Origin: CAZOWM01 sp964583615
GTDB taxonomy: Bacteria; Spirochaetota; B62-G9; DRHN01
Assembly: GCA_964583615.1 (NCBI GenBank)
Contig: CAZOWM010000004.1
Span: forward strand, 1-64,000
Direction: 5' to 3'
Length of the DNA: 64,000 bases
A program made the translations under genes and the position numbers. A model generated the notes under the pieces. The model saw nothing but the letters and a program-made list of their open reading frames with translations. It was not told the origin of the DNA and made no database searches. Positions within the stretch are counted from its first letter, which is position 1. Each line of letters opens with the position of its first letter. Positions 43,757 to 52,811 of the stretch are shown piece by piece.

Positions 43757-45772
43757 CTAGTTTCCGACACGCGCGATTTGTTCTTTGAGCCTCTGCGCCC
43801 GTCTTTGGATGATATCCTGCTCGCCGAGTATCTTTTTCACCACGGGGTTCTCTTCAAATGTTCCGCGGACCGCGGTGAAATCGTCTTTTCTTTTTTCTTC
43901 ACCGTGGTCTACCGCGTACCCGATCATCGAACGGGGCGCAAACTCACTCCGTGTATTTTCTACCACGATATTGTTGAGTGTTTTCGCTAAATTCTCCCAA
44001 CGCTCCACCATTGTCAGGGCGTCCTCAGGGCGTTGCCCGCGCGGGTGAACCCCGAACTCCTCTTCATACACAGAACACACATATGTGAGCTCATCTTCTC
44101 TGTAAGAGGCGAACACCTTCTGCAGCCGTTGAGCAAGACCCTGAATGCGGTCGATCCGGTCTTCACGGACATCCTCAATAACAGCCTCAATTCTCTCCAG
44201 GGGCGCAATCAGACCGCCGACATCAACCCACTCAGAGGGCCGGTTCAGTGATTTTTTCCCGTAACGCGCGAAACGGGTGGTGAGAGCGGACCAGGAAGAC
44301 CCGCGTGCGAGCTCGTCCTCCAGGACCGACACAAGCTTTCCGAAAACATACGCTTCGATGGACATTGTGTAGTACCTCTCACCCTTCCGAAGCCACAGCC
44401 GTTTTATCCTCACTCCTTCGTGAATCACTACTTCCTGCTCCCGCGAGCTGCGGTCCGAAAGCTCCCGAAGGATCTGCCTTCCCTGCCGCAGTTTCTCTAT
44501 CGTGTAAGGGGAAAACACGTCGAATACGACCAGATCCCTGGGAACGGGCGTTTTTCTTCTGTCGCGGATTTGCCATTTCCCGTCATCCCGGATCGTTCCC
44601 GTGGAGAAGAGGTTGATCCCCGGCATGAGATAGGATGTTCCGTTCTCTTCCACAAGGTAGGAAAACACAAAAGCAGGGATGTTGATGTTTGCCATATGCT
44701 TTCCGATGACCACGGTGAACGCCCCGATATGGCACTCCTGCATGAGGTAGGCATACGACCCAGTCTTGCATCCGCGTTCAAGAATTCCCTGGTGCACAGG
44801 ACCGAGCTTGTACATGTGATTGCTCTGGTTGGTACCGCTCCCGGCGTTAAAAAACGAGCAGAGGTTTGCGATGAGCAGAGTCGACTTGTGATGGGTAACT
44901 GTGTAGGGGCCAGCGAATACGGAACAGACTTCCGATTGAAACGCCTCGCTGTTGGCAAAGAAAAGAGAGTGCTCGGCTGTGAGCTGTTTTCCGGCCTGTA
45001 CGCCCTGGCCCACATAGCTGTTTTTCACATACGCACCGCCTGCAACCTCGGCACCCTCCGCAACCATGAAATTCTTCATGATCACTCCGGCCCCGATTTT
45101 TGTGGGATATTCCTCACCGCTCAAAACAGTCCCGTTTTCGAGCTCGAGTACACCCTGCAGCCGGGCGTGCTGTCCGATGCGGACATTCCGGAGTATGCCG
45201 CAGAACCTGATCCGCGCTCCTTTTGCGATCACTCCCCCTTGCCGGCAGACAGCCTGCACCGAGTCGTGAATGAGTGCGTTCAGCCTCTTCTGAAACTCTG
45301 TGTCGTGTTTGTACACGCTCTGAAAATAGGCAAGCTGTGCTGAGAGCTCCGGATAAAGGGTAACCTCGCGCCCGCCCGCCTCGTTGAGCACCCGCACCTG
45401 CACACCGTTCCCGAACTCCGCATGCTCTTCGCATACAAGCTGCGAAACGTCCTCGATCACAACGTTGTCCTCGATTGTGTAATTTGTGATTGGAACACGA
45501 ACGTGACAGATGAGAACGTTTTTCCCGATCATGCAGCCGGAGAACGCAGCGTGGTGAAGGCCGCATGGCCTCTCGATGCCGTCGATTTTCACCATACCGG
45601 TGTTTTCTCCGAGCATTACCTCACCGAAGAAGGAAACGTCAGTGATGCGCGAGACATCAAAGCCGGTTGAGACCTTGACGAGCTCCCATTTTTGCGCCCG
45701 GCATCCCCCTGCGTGAAGCACTTCAATTTCACTGTCCGTAAGATTTCGATAGCGTACCATCGACCGTCTCAT
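43757..45772 (-). CDS. DUF4954 family protein (left-handed beta-helix)
   Basis: A 671-residue cytoplasmic protein with many hexapeptide-like turns (IGKNVLICHV, IGQHARLQGVLELENG, VGQGVQAGKQ), which indicates a left-handed parallel beta-helix as in acyl- and nucleotidyltransferases. The strings YRNLTDSEI, FAGPYTVTHHKSTLLIA, NAGSGTNQSNHMYKLGP and TIRDDGKW match DUF4954, known in Bacteroidetes and spirochaetes but of unknown function. The C-terminal 200 residues are helical. Its ATG overlaps the nagA stop (ATGA); an ATG at 45760 aligns better with the family start. Operon context suggests action on an amino-sugar phosphate or nucleotide. Confidence 0.9.
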   Translation of the reverse strand: MRRSMVRYRNLTDSEIEVLHAGGCRAQKWELVKVSTGFDVSRITDVSFFGEVMLGENTGMVKIDGIERPCGLHHAAFSGCMIGKNVLICHVRVPITNYTIEDNVVIEDVSQLVCEEHAEFGNGVQVRVLNEAGGREVTLYPELSAQLAYFQSVYKHDTEFQKRLNALIHDSVQAVCRQGGVIAKGARIRFCGILRNVRIGQHARLQGVLELENGTVLSGEEYPTKIGAGVIMKNFMVAEGAEVAGGAYVKNSYVGQGVQAGKQLTAEHSLFFANSEAFQSEVCSVFAGPYTVTHHKSTLLIANLCSFFNAGSGTNQSNHMYKLGPVHQGILERGCKTGSYAYLMQECHIGAFTVVIGKHMANINIPAFVFSYLVEENGTSYLMPGINLFSTGTIRDDGKWQIRDRRKTPVPRDLVVFDVFSPYTIEKLRQGRQILRELSDRSSREQEVVIHEGVRIKRLWLRKGERYYTMSIEAYVFGKLVSVLEDELARGSSWSALTTRFARYGKKSLNRPSEWVDVGGLIAPLERIEAVIEDVREDRIDRIQGLAQRLQKVFASYREDELTYVCSVYEEEFGVHPRGQRPEDALTMVERWENLAKTLNNIVVENTRSEFAPRSMIGYAVDHGEEKRKDDFTAVRGTFEENPVVKKILGEQDIIQRRAQRLKEQIARVGN

Positions 45773-46932
45773 CCCTTTTGATAAACAATTTTTCCTGAAA
45801 CGATTGTTGTCCAGACCGAGTAGTCATGGTCAAGTAAAACCAGGTCCGCGTCCATACCGACAGCAACGGAGCCTTTGTGCTGTTCGATGCCGAGAAGCTG
45901 TGCCGGATTACGAGAAGCGGTTTTTATCGCTGTTCCAAGGGCACAGTCGGTGTACTCCATCAACCTGAGCACAAGATGTATCATCCCCAGAGTTGTTCCG
46001 ATAAGGGTACCGTCAGTGTACCGGGCAGCGCCGTTTTTCGACTCGTATTCCTTTCCATTGTACTCGTATATTCCGTCCGGCAGCCCCATGGCCTTCATTC
46101 CGTCGGTGATGGTGATCACGCGATCCGTCCCCAGGATGTCCAGTGCAAATTTCAATATTCGCGGATGCAGATGCACCCCGTCGGGAATAAGCTGTACGCT
46201 CGGGCCCCCAGTCCGGAAGATTGCGAGAAGCGGACCCGGAACCCTGTGATGAAGGGACGGCATTGCATTGAAGAGATGTGTGACATGGGTAATCCCTGCG
46301 TCAAACCCCTTCAGCGTCTCCTCATAGGAGGCATTCGAATGGCCGAAAGACGCGATGACACCGGATCGAACAAGAGAACGGATAGAACGAAGACTCCCGC
46401 GAAGCTCTGGTGCGATGGTCATGAGTTTCAGCGTCCCTTTTGTCCGCTCTAAAATGTCATTTAAGACCTTCTCAGAAGGATCCTCGATGCATTCGGGATG
46501 AATCATTCCCCGTTTTTTCATGGAGATGAACGGCCCCTCGAGGTGGATGCCAAGAAGAACGGCTCCTCCGAGCTGCCTCCCCACGTGGGATGCAGCGGTG
46601 TCGAGGTGCTGGTTTTTGCCTTCTCTTTTGTAAACAGTGGTGGCAAGAAAACCGGTTGCACCGAATCTGGCACATGTTTTTGAAATCGTGCATAGGGCTT
46701 TGTGTGTCCCGTCGAGCACATCAGCTCCTCCGGCCCCCTGCACGTGAATGTCAATGAAACCAGGGATCAGTATCCTTTTTTCCGCATCGAGGATGACCTC
46801 ACCTCTGGTCCGCCCGGTATGTTTCCCTATTTCTGCAATCATGCCGTGCCTGCACGCAATTGAGACCGTTCCCGTGTCCTCCGGCCTGTCGAGAAGCGTA
46901 CAGTGTTTTATCATCAGTGGTCTGGGATCCAT
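45769..46932 (-). CDS. nagA: N-acetylglucosamine-6-phosphate deacetylase
   Basis: Removes the acetyl group from GlcNAc-6-phosphate (387 aa). Amidohydrolase motifs are seen in order: DIHVQGAGG (the family's HGxxG variant), HLEGPFIS, FGHSNASYEE, HVTHLFNAM and the catalytic Asp in ITDGM. An AAAAGG element lies before the ATG. It is the first gene of the nagA / DUF4954 / citrate-synthase-like / nagB operon, which is divergent from trmB. No nag-specific transporter or regulator is in the window. Confidence 0.94.
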   Translation of the reverse strand: MDPRPLMIKHCTLLDRPEDTGTVSIACRHGMIAEIGKHTGRTRGEVILDAEKRILIPGFIDIHVQGAGGADVLDGTHKALCTISKTCARFGATGFLATTVYKREGKNQHLDTAASHVGRQLGGAVLLGIHLEGPFISMKKRGMIHPECIEDPSEKVLNDILERTKGTLKLMTIAPELRGSLRSIRSLVRSGVIASFGHSNASYEETLKGFDAGITHVTHLFNAMPSLHHRVPGPLLAIFRTGGPSVQLIPDGVHLHPRILKFALDILGTDRVITITDGMKAMGLPDGIYEYNGKEYESKNGAARYTDGTLIGTTLGMIHLVLRLMEYTDCALGTAIKTASRNPAQLLGIEQHKGSVAVGMDADLVLLDHDYSVWTTIVSGKIVYQKG

Positions 46933-47091
46933 ATCACAGAACCTTTTGAACGAATTTCCGGATCTTTACGGGAGGGACAACCGTTTCAACAAGGTTTGAT
47001 TCTATCACTGCTTTACGGTGAAATCAACAGCAAAAGGGAAAATTTCTTTTCATGCACTCTGCGTAGGTGTTACATTTCATTATCACGCACA

Positions 47092-47712
47092 ATGGATTCT
47101 CTTTATCTTCTCACAGACACGATTCCCCCGGAAAATCGGGCCCAGATGCAGGTGTTTTTTCACACAATATTCGGAAACGACAACCCGCTTGTTGTCGAGA
47201 TCGGGTCTGGAAACGGCCACTTTCTCGTCGAGTGTGCGATGAACAACCCGTTGAAGAATTACATCGGTACAGAGATCCTCCACGGCCGTACCCGAAAGTT
47301 TCATGCAAAGATAAAAACACGTTCTCTTCGCAACATTGCAGTGTTAAGGGGTGACGCACGGCAATTTGTATGGGAGTACCTGTACGAAAGTTGTGTACAT
47401 GAGTTCATCATCCTGTTTCCAGACCCGTGGCCCAAAAAACGGCATCACAAGCACCGTCTGCTGGCAGAGCCTTTCATCCGCATGATGGGAACCAGGCTCG
47501 TGGATATAGGGACTGTATCGGTTTCGACCGATCACGAGGGCTACAGGGACTGGATCATCGATGAGTTCAGGAAGGTGAGCTGCTTCACAAATACTCACAC
47601 ACAGGGGTATACTCTCTACCCTCCCGATTACCCGAAAACGCTTTTCGAGCAGCGGCTCCGTGCACGGGGAAAAAACATCTACTTCATGGAGTTCAAAAAG
47701 GAGGGAACTTAG
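47092..47712 (+). CDS. trmB: tRNA (guanine-N7)-methyltransferase
   Basis: Methylates G46 of tRNA using SAM (206 aa). The SAM-binding motif VVEIGSGNGHFL and the family signature FPDPWPKKRHHKHRL are intact. The frame extends to 46903, but residues before the ATG at 47092 are unlike the family and overlap nagA. No good ribosome-binding site is seen at 47092. Its 3' end overlaps that of the convergent UVR-motif gene by four bases. Confidence 0.94.
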   Translation: MDSLYLLTDTIPPENRAQMQVFFHTIFGNDNPLVVEIGSGNGHFLVECAMNNPLKNYIGTEILHGRTRKFHAKIKTRSLRNIAVLRGDARQFVWEYLYESCVHEFIILFPDPWPKKRHHKHRLLAEPFIRMMGTRLVDIGTVSVSTDHEGYRDWIIDEFRKVSCFTNTHTQGYTLYPPDYPKTLFEQRLRARGKNIYFMEFKKEGT

Positions 47713-48491
47713 TCTTTCATTCTGTTGAGCTTGTCCCTGATTTTTGCGGCCCTTTCAAACTCTTCGTTCTCCACCGCAACCTTCAATTCTTCGACAAGCT
47801 TCTGTTTCTTTGACGGTGTGTATCTCTTTACGATTTCTTCAGCCCAGTTTTGCAGAAACGTAATTTCTGTGCCGGAAAACGGCTTGCCAGGTTCTCCCTT
47901 TTCATATACGTGCTCAATCCTGTTGATCCCCCGTTGAATCTCGCTTACCGCACGGGATGAGTCCTTAGCCTGCAGGGCGCTTAATACTTTTGCCCGTGTA
48001 TTCATCATCATCACATAGGGCCTGTACTGCTCGAACTCCTCTATGTACTGTTTGTCTTTTGCATAGATTTTCACGAAGTCAAAAAGCCTGAGATTTCGTG
48101 CAGTATCCCTCTCTGCCCGCTTGTAGTCTCCGAGCTGAAAGAAACAGAGATACCGGTAATAATACTGTATCCCTTCCTGCTGGAGTGCGGAGCAGTCGTC
48201 CTTGTCAATCGTAAAGCCTGAGGCAGTACCGTATTTTCTCTTCATCCTCTGAATGATGCTTTCGAAGTATTCGAGGAGAGATTCTTTTCCGTGTGGTCTC
48301 CTGCCGTCTGGTCTCCCTTCTTCCTCCATCTGAAGGATTCCCAGGTCGAGCCGCATCTGAATCTTCATCCTGCGGTCAATGCCACGAACCCGTCTTACCA
48401 TCATCTCCTTTCTGAAATCATACTCCCATGATTTCATAATATGGGAGATATCGTTCCACTCCCTGGCAATCTTTTTCTTTCTCCAGAACAT
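47709..48491 (-). CDS. helical protein with C-terminal UVR (UvrB/UvrC) motif
   Basis: A 260-residue, strongly charged helical protein. The last 30 residues, KLVEELKVAVENEEFERAAKIRDKLNRM, form a UVR motif, the coiled hairpin by which UvrB binds UvrC; it also occurs in ClpC and McsA. The middle part has TPR-like helices (QYYYRYLCFFQLGDYKRAERD). No nuclease or ATPase motif exists, so it is not a Uvr protein itself. A role as partner of UvrBC or a Clp/McsB-type complex is a guess. Confidence 0.75.
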   Translation of the reverse strand: MFWRKKKIAREWNDISHIMKSWEYDFRKEMMVRRVRGIDRRMKIQMRLDLGILQMEEEGRPDGRRPHGKESLLEYFESIIQRMKRKYGTASGFTIDKDDCSALQQEGIQYYYRYLCFFQLGDYKRAERDTARNLRLFDFVKIYAKDKQYIEEFEQYRPYVMMMNTRAKVLSALQAKDSSRAVSEIQRGINRIEHVYEKGEPGKPFSGTEITFLQNWAEEIVKRYTPSKKQKLVEELKVAVENEEFERAAKIRDKLNRMKD

Positions 48492-48664
48492 GATGTGTTA
48501 TCCAGAAAATGAAATCATCTGATACATTTGAGATATCGGGATGTAAAGACCACAAATTCATTACCACACCACAAAACCAATTATAACACACTTCATGAAA
48601 AAAGGAAATATTCATTTTCCCGTACGGTCTGCAGGTACGGAGAGGAAACCAGGCATATGCAGAA

Positions 48665-48973
48665 TCACACACCCTCTATCTCAACGAGTTTGTTCAATTT
48701 CACAATTTTAAATATCTGCATTATCGTGTTGTTTACACCAACAATCTTTATTTTTCCATTCTTTTTTTGGAGGCCTTTATAGAGGAGGACTATCTTTCCG
48801 ATTCCGGAGCTTGTAATGGACTTCAGTCCGGATAAGTCTATTATAACCTGTTCCGGTCCTTTTTCGATGATCGAGTTGAAAATCTCGAGCAGCTCGTCGG
48901 CCTGCTCAACGTAAATATCGCCCTTCAGTGTAACGCTTACCGACTTTTCACCCTCAGAAACTTTTACATCCAT
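48665..48973 (-). CDS. STAS-domain anti-sigma-factor antagonist
   Basis: A single 102-residue STAS domain of the SpoIIAA/RsbV type. The phosphorylation-site region LSGLKSITSSGIGKIVLLYK contains the conserved Ser. AGGGGAG lies seven bases before the ATG. Proteins of this kind are switched by a serine kinase (RsbW-like) and a PP2C phosphatase, neither of which is nearby. An inverted repeat lies directly upstream. Confidence 0.9.
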   Translation of the reverse strand: MDVKVSEGEKSVSVTLKGDIYVEQADELLEIFNSIIEKGPEQVIIDLSGLKSITSSGIGKIVLLYKGLQKKNGKIKIVGVNNTIMQIFKIVKLNKLVEIEGV

Positions 48974-48991
48974 TCAAGGTCTCCCCTAAAA

Positions 48992-49011
48992 ATTATGCTC
49001 TTAAGCATAAT
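48992..49011. promoter_or_regulatory. 20-bp inverted repeat upstream of the STAS gene
   Basis: ATTATGCT-CTTA-AGCATAAT is a perfect 8-bp-arm inverted repeat, 19 bases before the STAS start codon and about 120 before folB. It may be an operator or an RNA hairpin in the STAS leader. Confidence 0.4.
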
Positions 49012-49133
49012 AGAAAATAGTATGCATTGCAACAGTTTTATTTCCGTGTCTTCTGTTTTCATTTCACAAATCATGATTGATCAAAAAATGAGCCGAGAGT
49101 ATGTTAGAGTATAGAATCGAAAAGGGGAAACTC

Positions 49134-49496
49134 ATGCAGAGAATCATACTCGAGGACATCCGGGTTCGTACATTCATAGGTGTGAGTGAAAAGGAACGTG
49201 CAAGAAAACAGCGCCTCTCCGTCAGCATCGAATTAGAGCCGGCGGTAAAGTTCGAAGAGATTGACGACAATATTGAAAACGCGGTAAATTACTCGTCAAT
49301 ACGAAAGGACGTGAAGGCACTTCTGAAAGAGCCGCGGTGCAAACTCATCGAAACCATGGCCGCGCTGCTCGCGCATCACATAATGGACACATACCCCGTC
49401 AAGTCCGCCACCGTGCGGGTACAGAAGTTTCCTTACAAAGACACGAAATCCGTTACCTGCAGTTTCACACTTGACTCCAACCCCCGGGAGGCGTAA
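49134..49496 (+). CDS. folB: dihydroneopterin aldolase
   Basis: Cleaves dihydroneopterin to 6-hydroxymethyl-dihydropterin in folate synthesis (120 aa). The opening IILEDIRVRTFIGVSEKER, the Tyr in VNYSSIRKDV, the Glu in KLIETMAALLAHHI and the Lys in VRVQKFPYK are the expected active-site positions. AAGGGG before the ATG at 49134 fixes the start. One base separates its stop from the next gene's TTG start. Confidence 0.92.
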   Translation: MQRIILEDIRVRTFIGVSEKERARKQRLSVSIELEPAVKFEEIDDNIENAVNYSSIRKDVKALLKEPRCKLIETMAALLAHHIMDTYPVKSATVRVQKFPYKDTKSVTCSFTLDSNPREA

Positions 49497-49497
49497 A

Positions 49498-50280
49498 TTG
49501 AAGCTCACGATTCTCGGAACAGATGCCGCGTATGCGGGAAAGAATGGAAGCTGCCCCTCCTATCTGCTGAGCCACAAAGAAAAGCACTATCTCATCGATA
49601 CCGGCTCAGGATGCGTGTCAGCGCTTCAGAACTTTATAGGGTTCAGCGAAATCTCCTGTATTTTTCTCTCCCATCTCCATGCGGATCATGTCTCGGACAT
49701 CTACACCCTCAGATACGGAGTGTACATCGCCCAGAAAGAAAAAGGCATGACCCACAAACCGAGGATCTACCTTCCGAAACGCCCGAAGGACATCCACAGA
49801 TTCATCAAAAAAAACATTGTGCGGGAATTCATATTGGAAACTCTTTCGGAAAAAACACATGTCGAACTCGATGGATTGAAGGTAAGCTTTATAAGAACCA
49901 AGCACCCCATACCTGCCTACGCAATGCGTTTCGACGCCAAGGAGAACAGTGAATCCGGCGGCGCACAGAAAGAAAAAAAAGATGCCTCTTTGGTCTACAC
50001 ATCGGACACCGGATTCTTCGAAGAGCTCGTTCAGTTTAGTGCACAGGCAACGCTCATCCTTTCCGAAGCCACCTTTCAGTCTGCGGATGAAAAACTTGTC
50101 GGCATGGGGCACATGACCGCTCCAATGGCAGGTGCGTTTGCCGCAAAGTGCGGGGCAGAACGGCTCGTTCTCACTCACATCATGCCTGAATATAAAAAAC
50201 CGCTCAGCGCACAGGAAGCGAAACAAACATTTCACAAGGAGGTGATCATCGCCGAGAGAGGGCAGGAGTTTATTCTCTGA
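49498..50280 (+). CDS. metallo-beta-lactamase-fold hydrolase (RNase Z-like)
   Basis: A 260-residue MBL-fold enzyme with the zinc motif LSHLHADHVSD (HxHxDH), later His ligands in TKHPIPAYAMR and HMTAPMAG, Asp in YTSDTGFFEE and His in LTHIMPEY. It is related to RNase Z but lacks its flexible exosite arm, so phosphodiesterase or another role is possible. A TTG start at 49498 has GGGAGG six bases upstream; the earlier ATG at 49471 lies inside folB. Confidence 0.85.
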   Translation: MKLTILGTDAAYAGKNGSCPSYLLSHKEKHYLIDTGSGCVSALQNFIGFSEISCIFLSHLHADHVSDIYTLRYGVYIAQKEKGMTHKPRIYLPKRPKDIHRFIKKNIVREFILETLSEKTHVELDGLKVSFIRTKHPIPAYAMRFDAKENSESGGAQKEKKDASLVYTSDTGFFEELVQFSAQATLILSEATFQSADEKLVGMGHMTAPMAGAFAAKCGAERLVLTHIMPEYKKPLSAQEAKQTFHKEVIIAERGQEFIL

Positions 50281-50281
50281 G

Positions 50282-50764
50282 CTACGGCACACGCACGATC
50301 TTTTCCAGAAGACTGATGAACCTTCGGGCCCATATTTTGAGTTCTCTTTCGACACGGGCGTCCGGCTTTCCGATGGACAGTACTCCATAATGACCGGCTT
50401 CGGGGCACCCCTGCACGATCATTCCGTGAACGAGCATCGCCCTGACCACCGCCATGATCGCCGTTTCACCTCCTCCCCCGATCACCCCTGTAGAGCAGAA
50501 GCAGGCTCCTACTTTTCCGTCAAGCTGTTTGTAAAATTTGACGCCCAAGTCAAAAAGCTTCTTGATCTTGTTCGTCATTCCCCCAAAATAGTTCGGTGTG
50601 CCGATAAATATTCCGTCGTACTCAACAAGAGTGCGCACTGGAAAATCGTCAATAAAAACCCGGTCACAGGTCGCTCCCTGTTTTTTAAACTCTGAAAAGA
50701 GAAAATCCGCCATCTGTTTCACACTGTTCCCCACCGAATCATAGACGATTACTGTTTTCGGCAT
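50282..50764 (-). CDS. flavodoxin-family protein, WrbA-like
   Basis: A 160-residue flavodoxin fold. The FMN phosphate loop is YDSVGNSVKQMA, the second flavin loop is GTPNYFGGMTNKIKKLFD (the WrbA-type pattern), and CSTGVIGGGGETA is the third. It probably reduces quinones or carries electrons. The gene converges on the MBL gene, with one base between the stops. Confidence 0.83.
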   Translation of the reverse strand: MPKTVIVYDSVGNSVKQMADFLFSEFKKQGATCDRVFIDDFPVRTLVEYDGIFIGTPNYFGGMTNKIKKLFDLGVKFYKQLDGKVGACFCSTGVIGGGGETAIMAVVRAMLVHGMIVQGCPEAGHYGVLSIGKPDARVERELKIWARRFISLLEKIVRVP

Positions 50765-50865
50765 ACTGTTCTTCCCTTTCGATCTTATATAACACCCACA
50801 GCATCATTTTACTATTTTGCATAAAAAAACTCCAGCCGCACATTTTCACCAATTTCGATTCATTG

Positions 50866-50895
50866 TTGACCTTCACGCACTTCCAGAAATATCTT
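50866..50895 (+). promoter_or_regulatory. predicted promoter of the Bat operon
   Basis: TTGACC (50866-50871) and TATCTT (50890-50895) with an 18-base spacer, 38 bases before the moxR start codon. The -10 element is only a moderate match. Confidence 0.4.
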
Positions 50896-50932
50896 ATTGT
50901 AAAACAGTGTGAATACCTCGCCGGGGGAAAAA

Positions 50933-51922
50933 ATGGATTACGAGATCAAAGAAATGCAGGGGCGGATAGCAGAGGAAAGTAAAACACTCGCACCGCTCAA
51001 AGAAGAAATCGGTAAAGTCATAATCGGCCAGGAGGACATGATCGAAAAAATTCTCATTGGTCTCCTCGCAAACGGCCACATCCTCATAGAAGGTGTACCC
51101 GGGCTTGCAAAGACCCTCACTGTGAGCACGCTCGCACAGGCACTCGATTCTGATTTCAAACGCATTCAGTTCACACCGGACATGCTCCCTGCCGACCTCA
51201 TCGGAACCATGGTGTACAACCAGAAGAGCGGCGGGTTTCAGGTAAAAAAAGGTCCGATATTTTCCAACATAATCCTCGCTGACGAGATCAACCGTGCGCC
51301 TGCAAAAACACAGAGCGCACTCCTGGAGGCGATGCAGGAACGGCAGGTAACGATCGGAGAGACCACCTTTCCGCTCGAACATACGTTTCTTGTCATCGCG
51401 ACGCAGAATCCCATTGAACAGCACGGAACATACCCGCTCCCAGAAGCACAGATCGACCGATTCATGCTGAAGCTGAAACTGACCTACCCTTCAAAGGAGC
51501 AGGAACACTCTATCATGAAGGTACACGGCTCAGGGAAAATCGTCTCTGCGCAGAAGGTACTGAATCAAACCGACATCGAGAGGGCCCGTGAACTCATCCA
51601 TGAAATCTACATGGATGAAAAAATCGAGCGGTACATCGTTGACATCGTGTTTGCGACCCGCACCCCAGAAGAATACAATCTCGTCGAGATCAAGGATCTC
51701 ATCTCATACGGCGCGAGCCCTCGTGCGTCGCTCTACCTGAAAATCTGCGCAAAGGCCAATGCATTTCTCGACGGCCGGGGATATGTACTCCCTGACGATA
51801 TCAGGGAGATCGGTTATGAAATTCTCAGACACCGTCTGATCCTGACCTATGAGGCTCAGGCTGAAGATATTACCACAGAGGATGTCATCGAAAAGATCTT
51901 CATGGGTGTTGAGGTTCCCTGA
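50933..51922 (+). CDS. moxR: MoxR-family AAA+ ATPase
   Basis: Chaperone-like ATPase (329 aa) that opens the Bat operon. Walker A GVPGLAKT, Walker B IILADEINRAP, the sensor 1 region IATQNPIEQHGTYPLPEAQIDRF and the lid domain with SPRASLYLKI are characteristic for MoxR. It probably remodels the VWA proteins encoded downstream. CCGGGGGAA precedes the ATG at 50933; a GTG at 50909 is less likely. The stop shares a base with the next start (TGATG). Confidence 0.92.
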   Translation: MDYEIKEMQGRIAEESKTLAPLKEEIGKVIIGQEDMIEKILIGLLANGHILIEGVPGLAKTLTVSTLAQALDSDFKRIQFTPDMLPADLIGTMVYNQKSGGFQVKKGPIFSNIILADEINRAPAKTQSALLEAMQERQVTIGETTFPLEHTFLVIATQNPIEQHGTYPLPEAQIDRFMLKLKLTYPSKEQEHSIMKVHGSGKIVSAQKVLNQTDIERARELIHEIYMDEKIERYIVDIVFATRTPEEYNLVEIKDLISYGASPRASLYLKICAKANAFLDGRGYVLPDDIREIGYEILRHRLILTYEAQAEDITTEDVIEKIFMGVEVP

Positions 51923-52800
51923 TGCTCCCCGAAGAAATCATAAAAAAAATCAAATTGATCGACATAAAAACAAAGCTTCTTGTAAACGAGATGTTCTCAG
52001 GAGAGTATCACTCCATTTTCAAGGGGAGGGGCATCGAGTTCAGTGAAGTACGGGAATACAGTTACGGGGATGACATCCGTACGATAGACTGGAACGTGAC
52101 GGCGCGATTCGATCGGCCATTCGTAAAGGTGTACGAAGAAGAAAGAGAGCTTGCGGTGTTTATTCTCTTCGACACAAGCTCCTCCACACTCTTCGGTTCA
52201 CAGAACAGCACAAAGCGGGACATGATGATCGAACTCGCGGCTCTTTTTTCGTTTTCCGCTGTGGAAAACAACGACAGGGTCGGTGCCATTTTGTTTTCCG
52301 ACACCCTCGAAAAAATCATCCCTCCCAAAAAGGACAGAACCCATGCACTGCGTATCCTCCGTGAGCTCGTATACAACCCGGGGGAGAAAAAGGGAACCGA
52401 TCTGAAGAAAGCGCTTGATTTCATCAACAGCACCCAGACGAGAAAAAGCATCATTTTCATTCTCTCTGATTTTTTCGATGAGGGGTACGAGAAATCATTC
52501 AAGATGATGGCGAAACAGCACGATGTGATCCCGATCGTGTTCTACGATCCCCTCGAACTGCAGATACTCGACTACAGGGGGCTTTTTTTTCTCAGGGACA
52601 TGGAAACCGGTAACGCAGGAATCATAGACACCTCAAGTAGCCAGGTGAGAGAAAACTATAAAAGAAACCTGAACCGAAACAGAATCAACAGGAACAGACT
52701 CTTTACCTCAATCGGGATCGATTACATAGAGCTGAGAACCGATGAGCCGTATATAAAACCTCTCTTCGAGTTCTTTCACAAACGGGCGCAGAAGCTATAA
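51922..52800 (+). CDS. DUF58 domain protein
   Basis: A 292-residue DUF58 protein. The signature GRGIEFSEVREYSYGDDIRTIDWNVTARF spans residues 36-64, and the rest resembles a VWA domain (FILFDTSSSTLF). DUF58 proteins always accompany MoxR and are thought to be its adaptor or client. No membrane segment is visible. It overlaps moxR by one base. Confidence 0.9.
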   Translation: MLPEEIIKKIKLIDIKTKLLVNEMFSGEYHSIFKGRGIEFSEVREYSYGDDIRTIDWNVTARFDRPFVKVYEEERELAVFILFDTSSSTLFGSQNSTKRDMMIELAALFSFSAVENNDRVGAILFSDTLEKIIPPKKDRTHALRILRELVYNPGEKKGTDLKKALDFINSTQTRKSIIFILSDFFDEGYEKSFKMMAKQHDVIPIVFYDPLELQILDYRGLFFLRDMETGNAGIIDTSSSQVRENYKRNLNRNRINRNRLFTSIGIDYIELRTDEPYIKPLFEFFHKRAQKL

Positions 52801-52811
52801 GGATATACACC

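Noticed and set aside
44420..45343. 307-codon plus-strand ORF
   Set aside because: Shadow frame of the DUF4954 gene, which has clear family motifs on the other strand.
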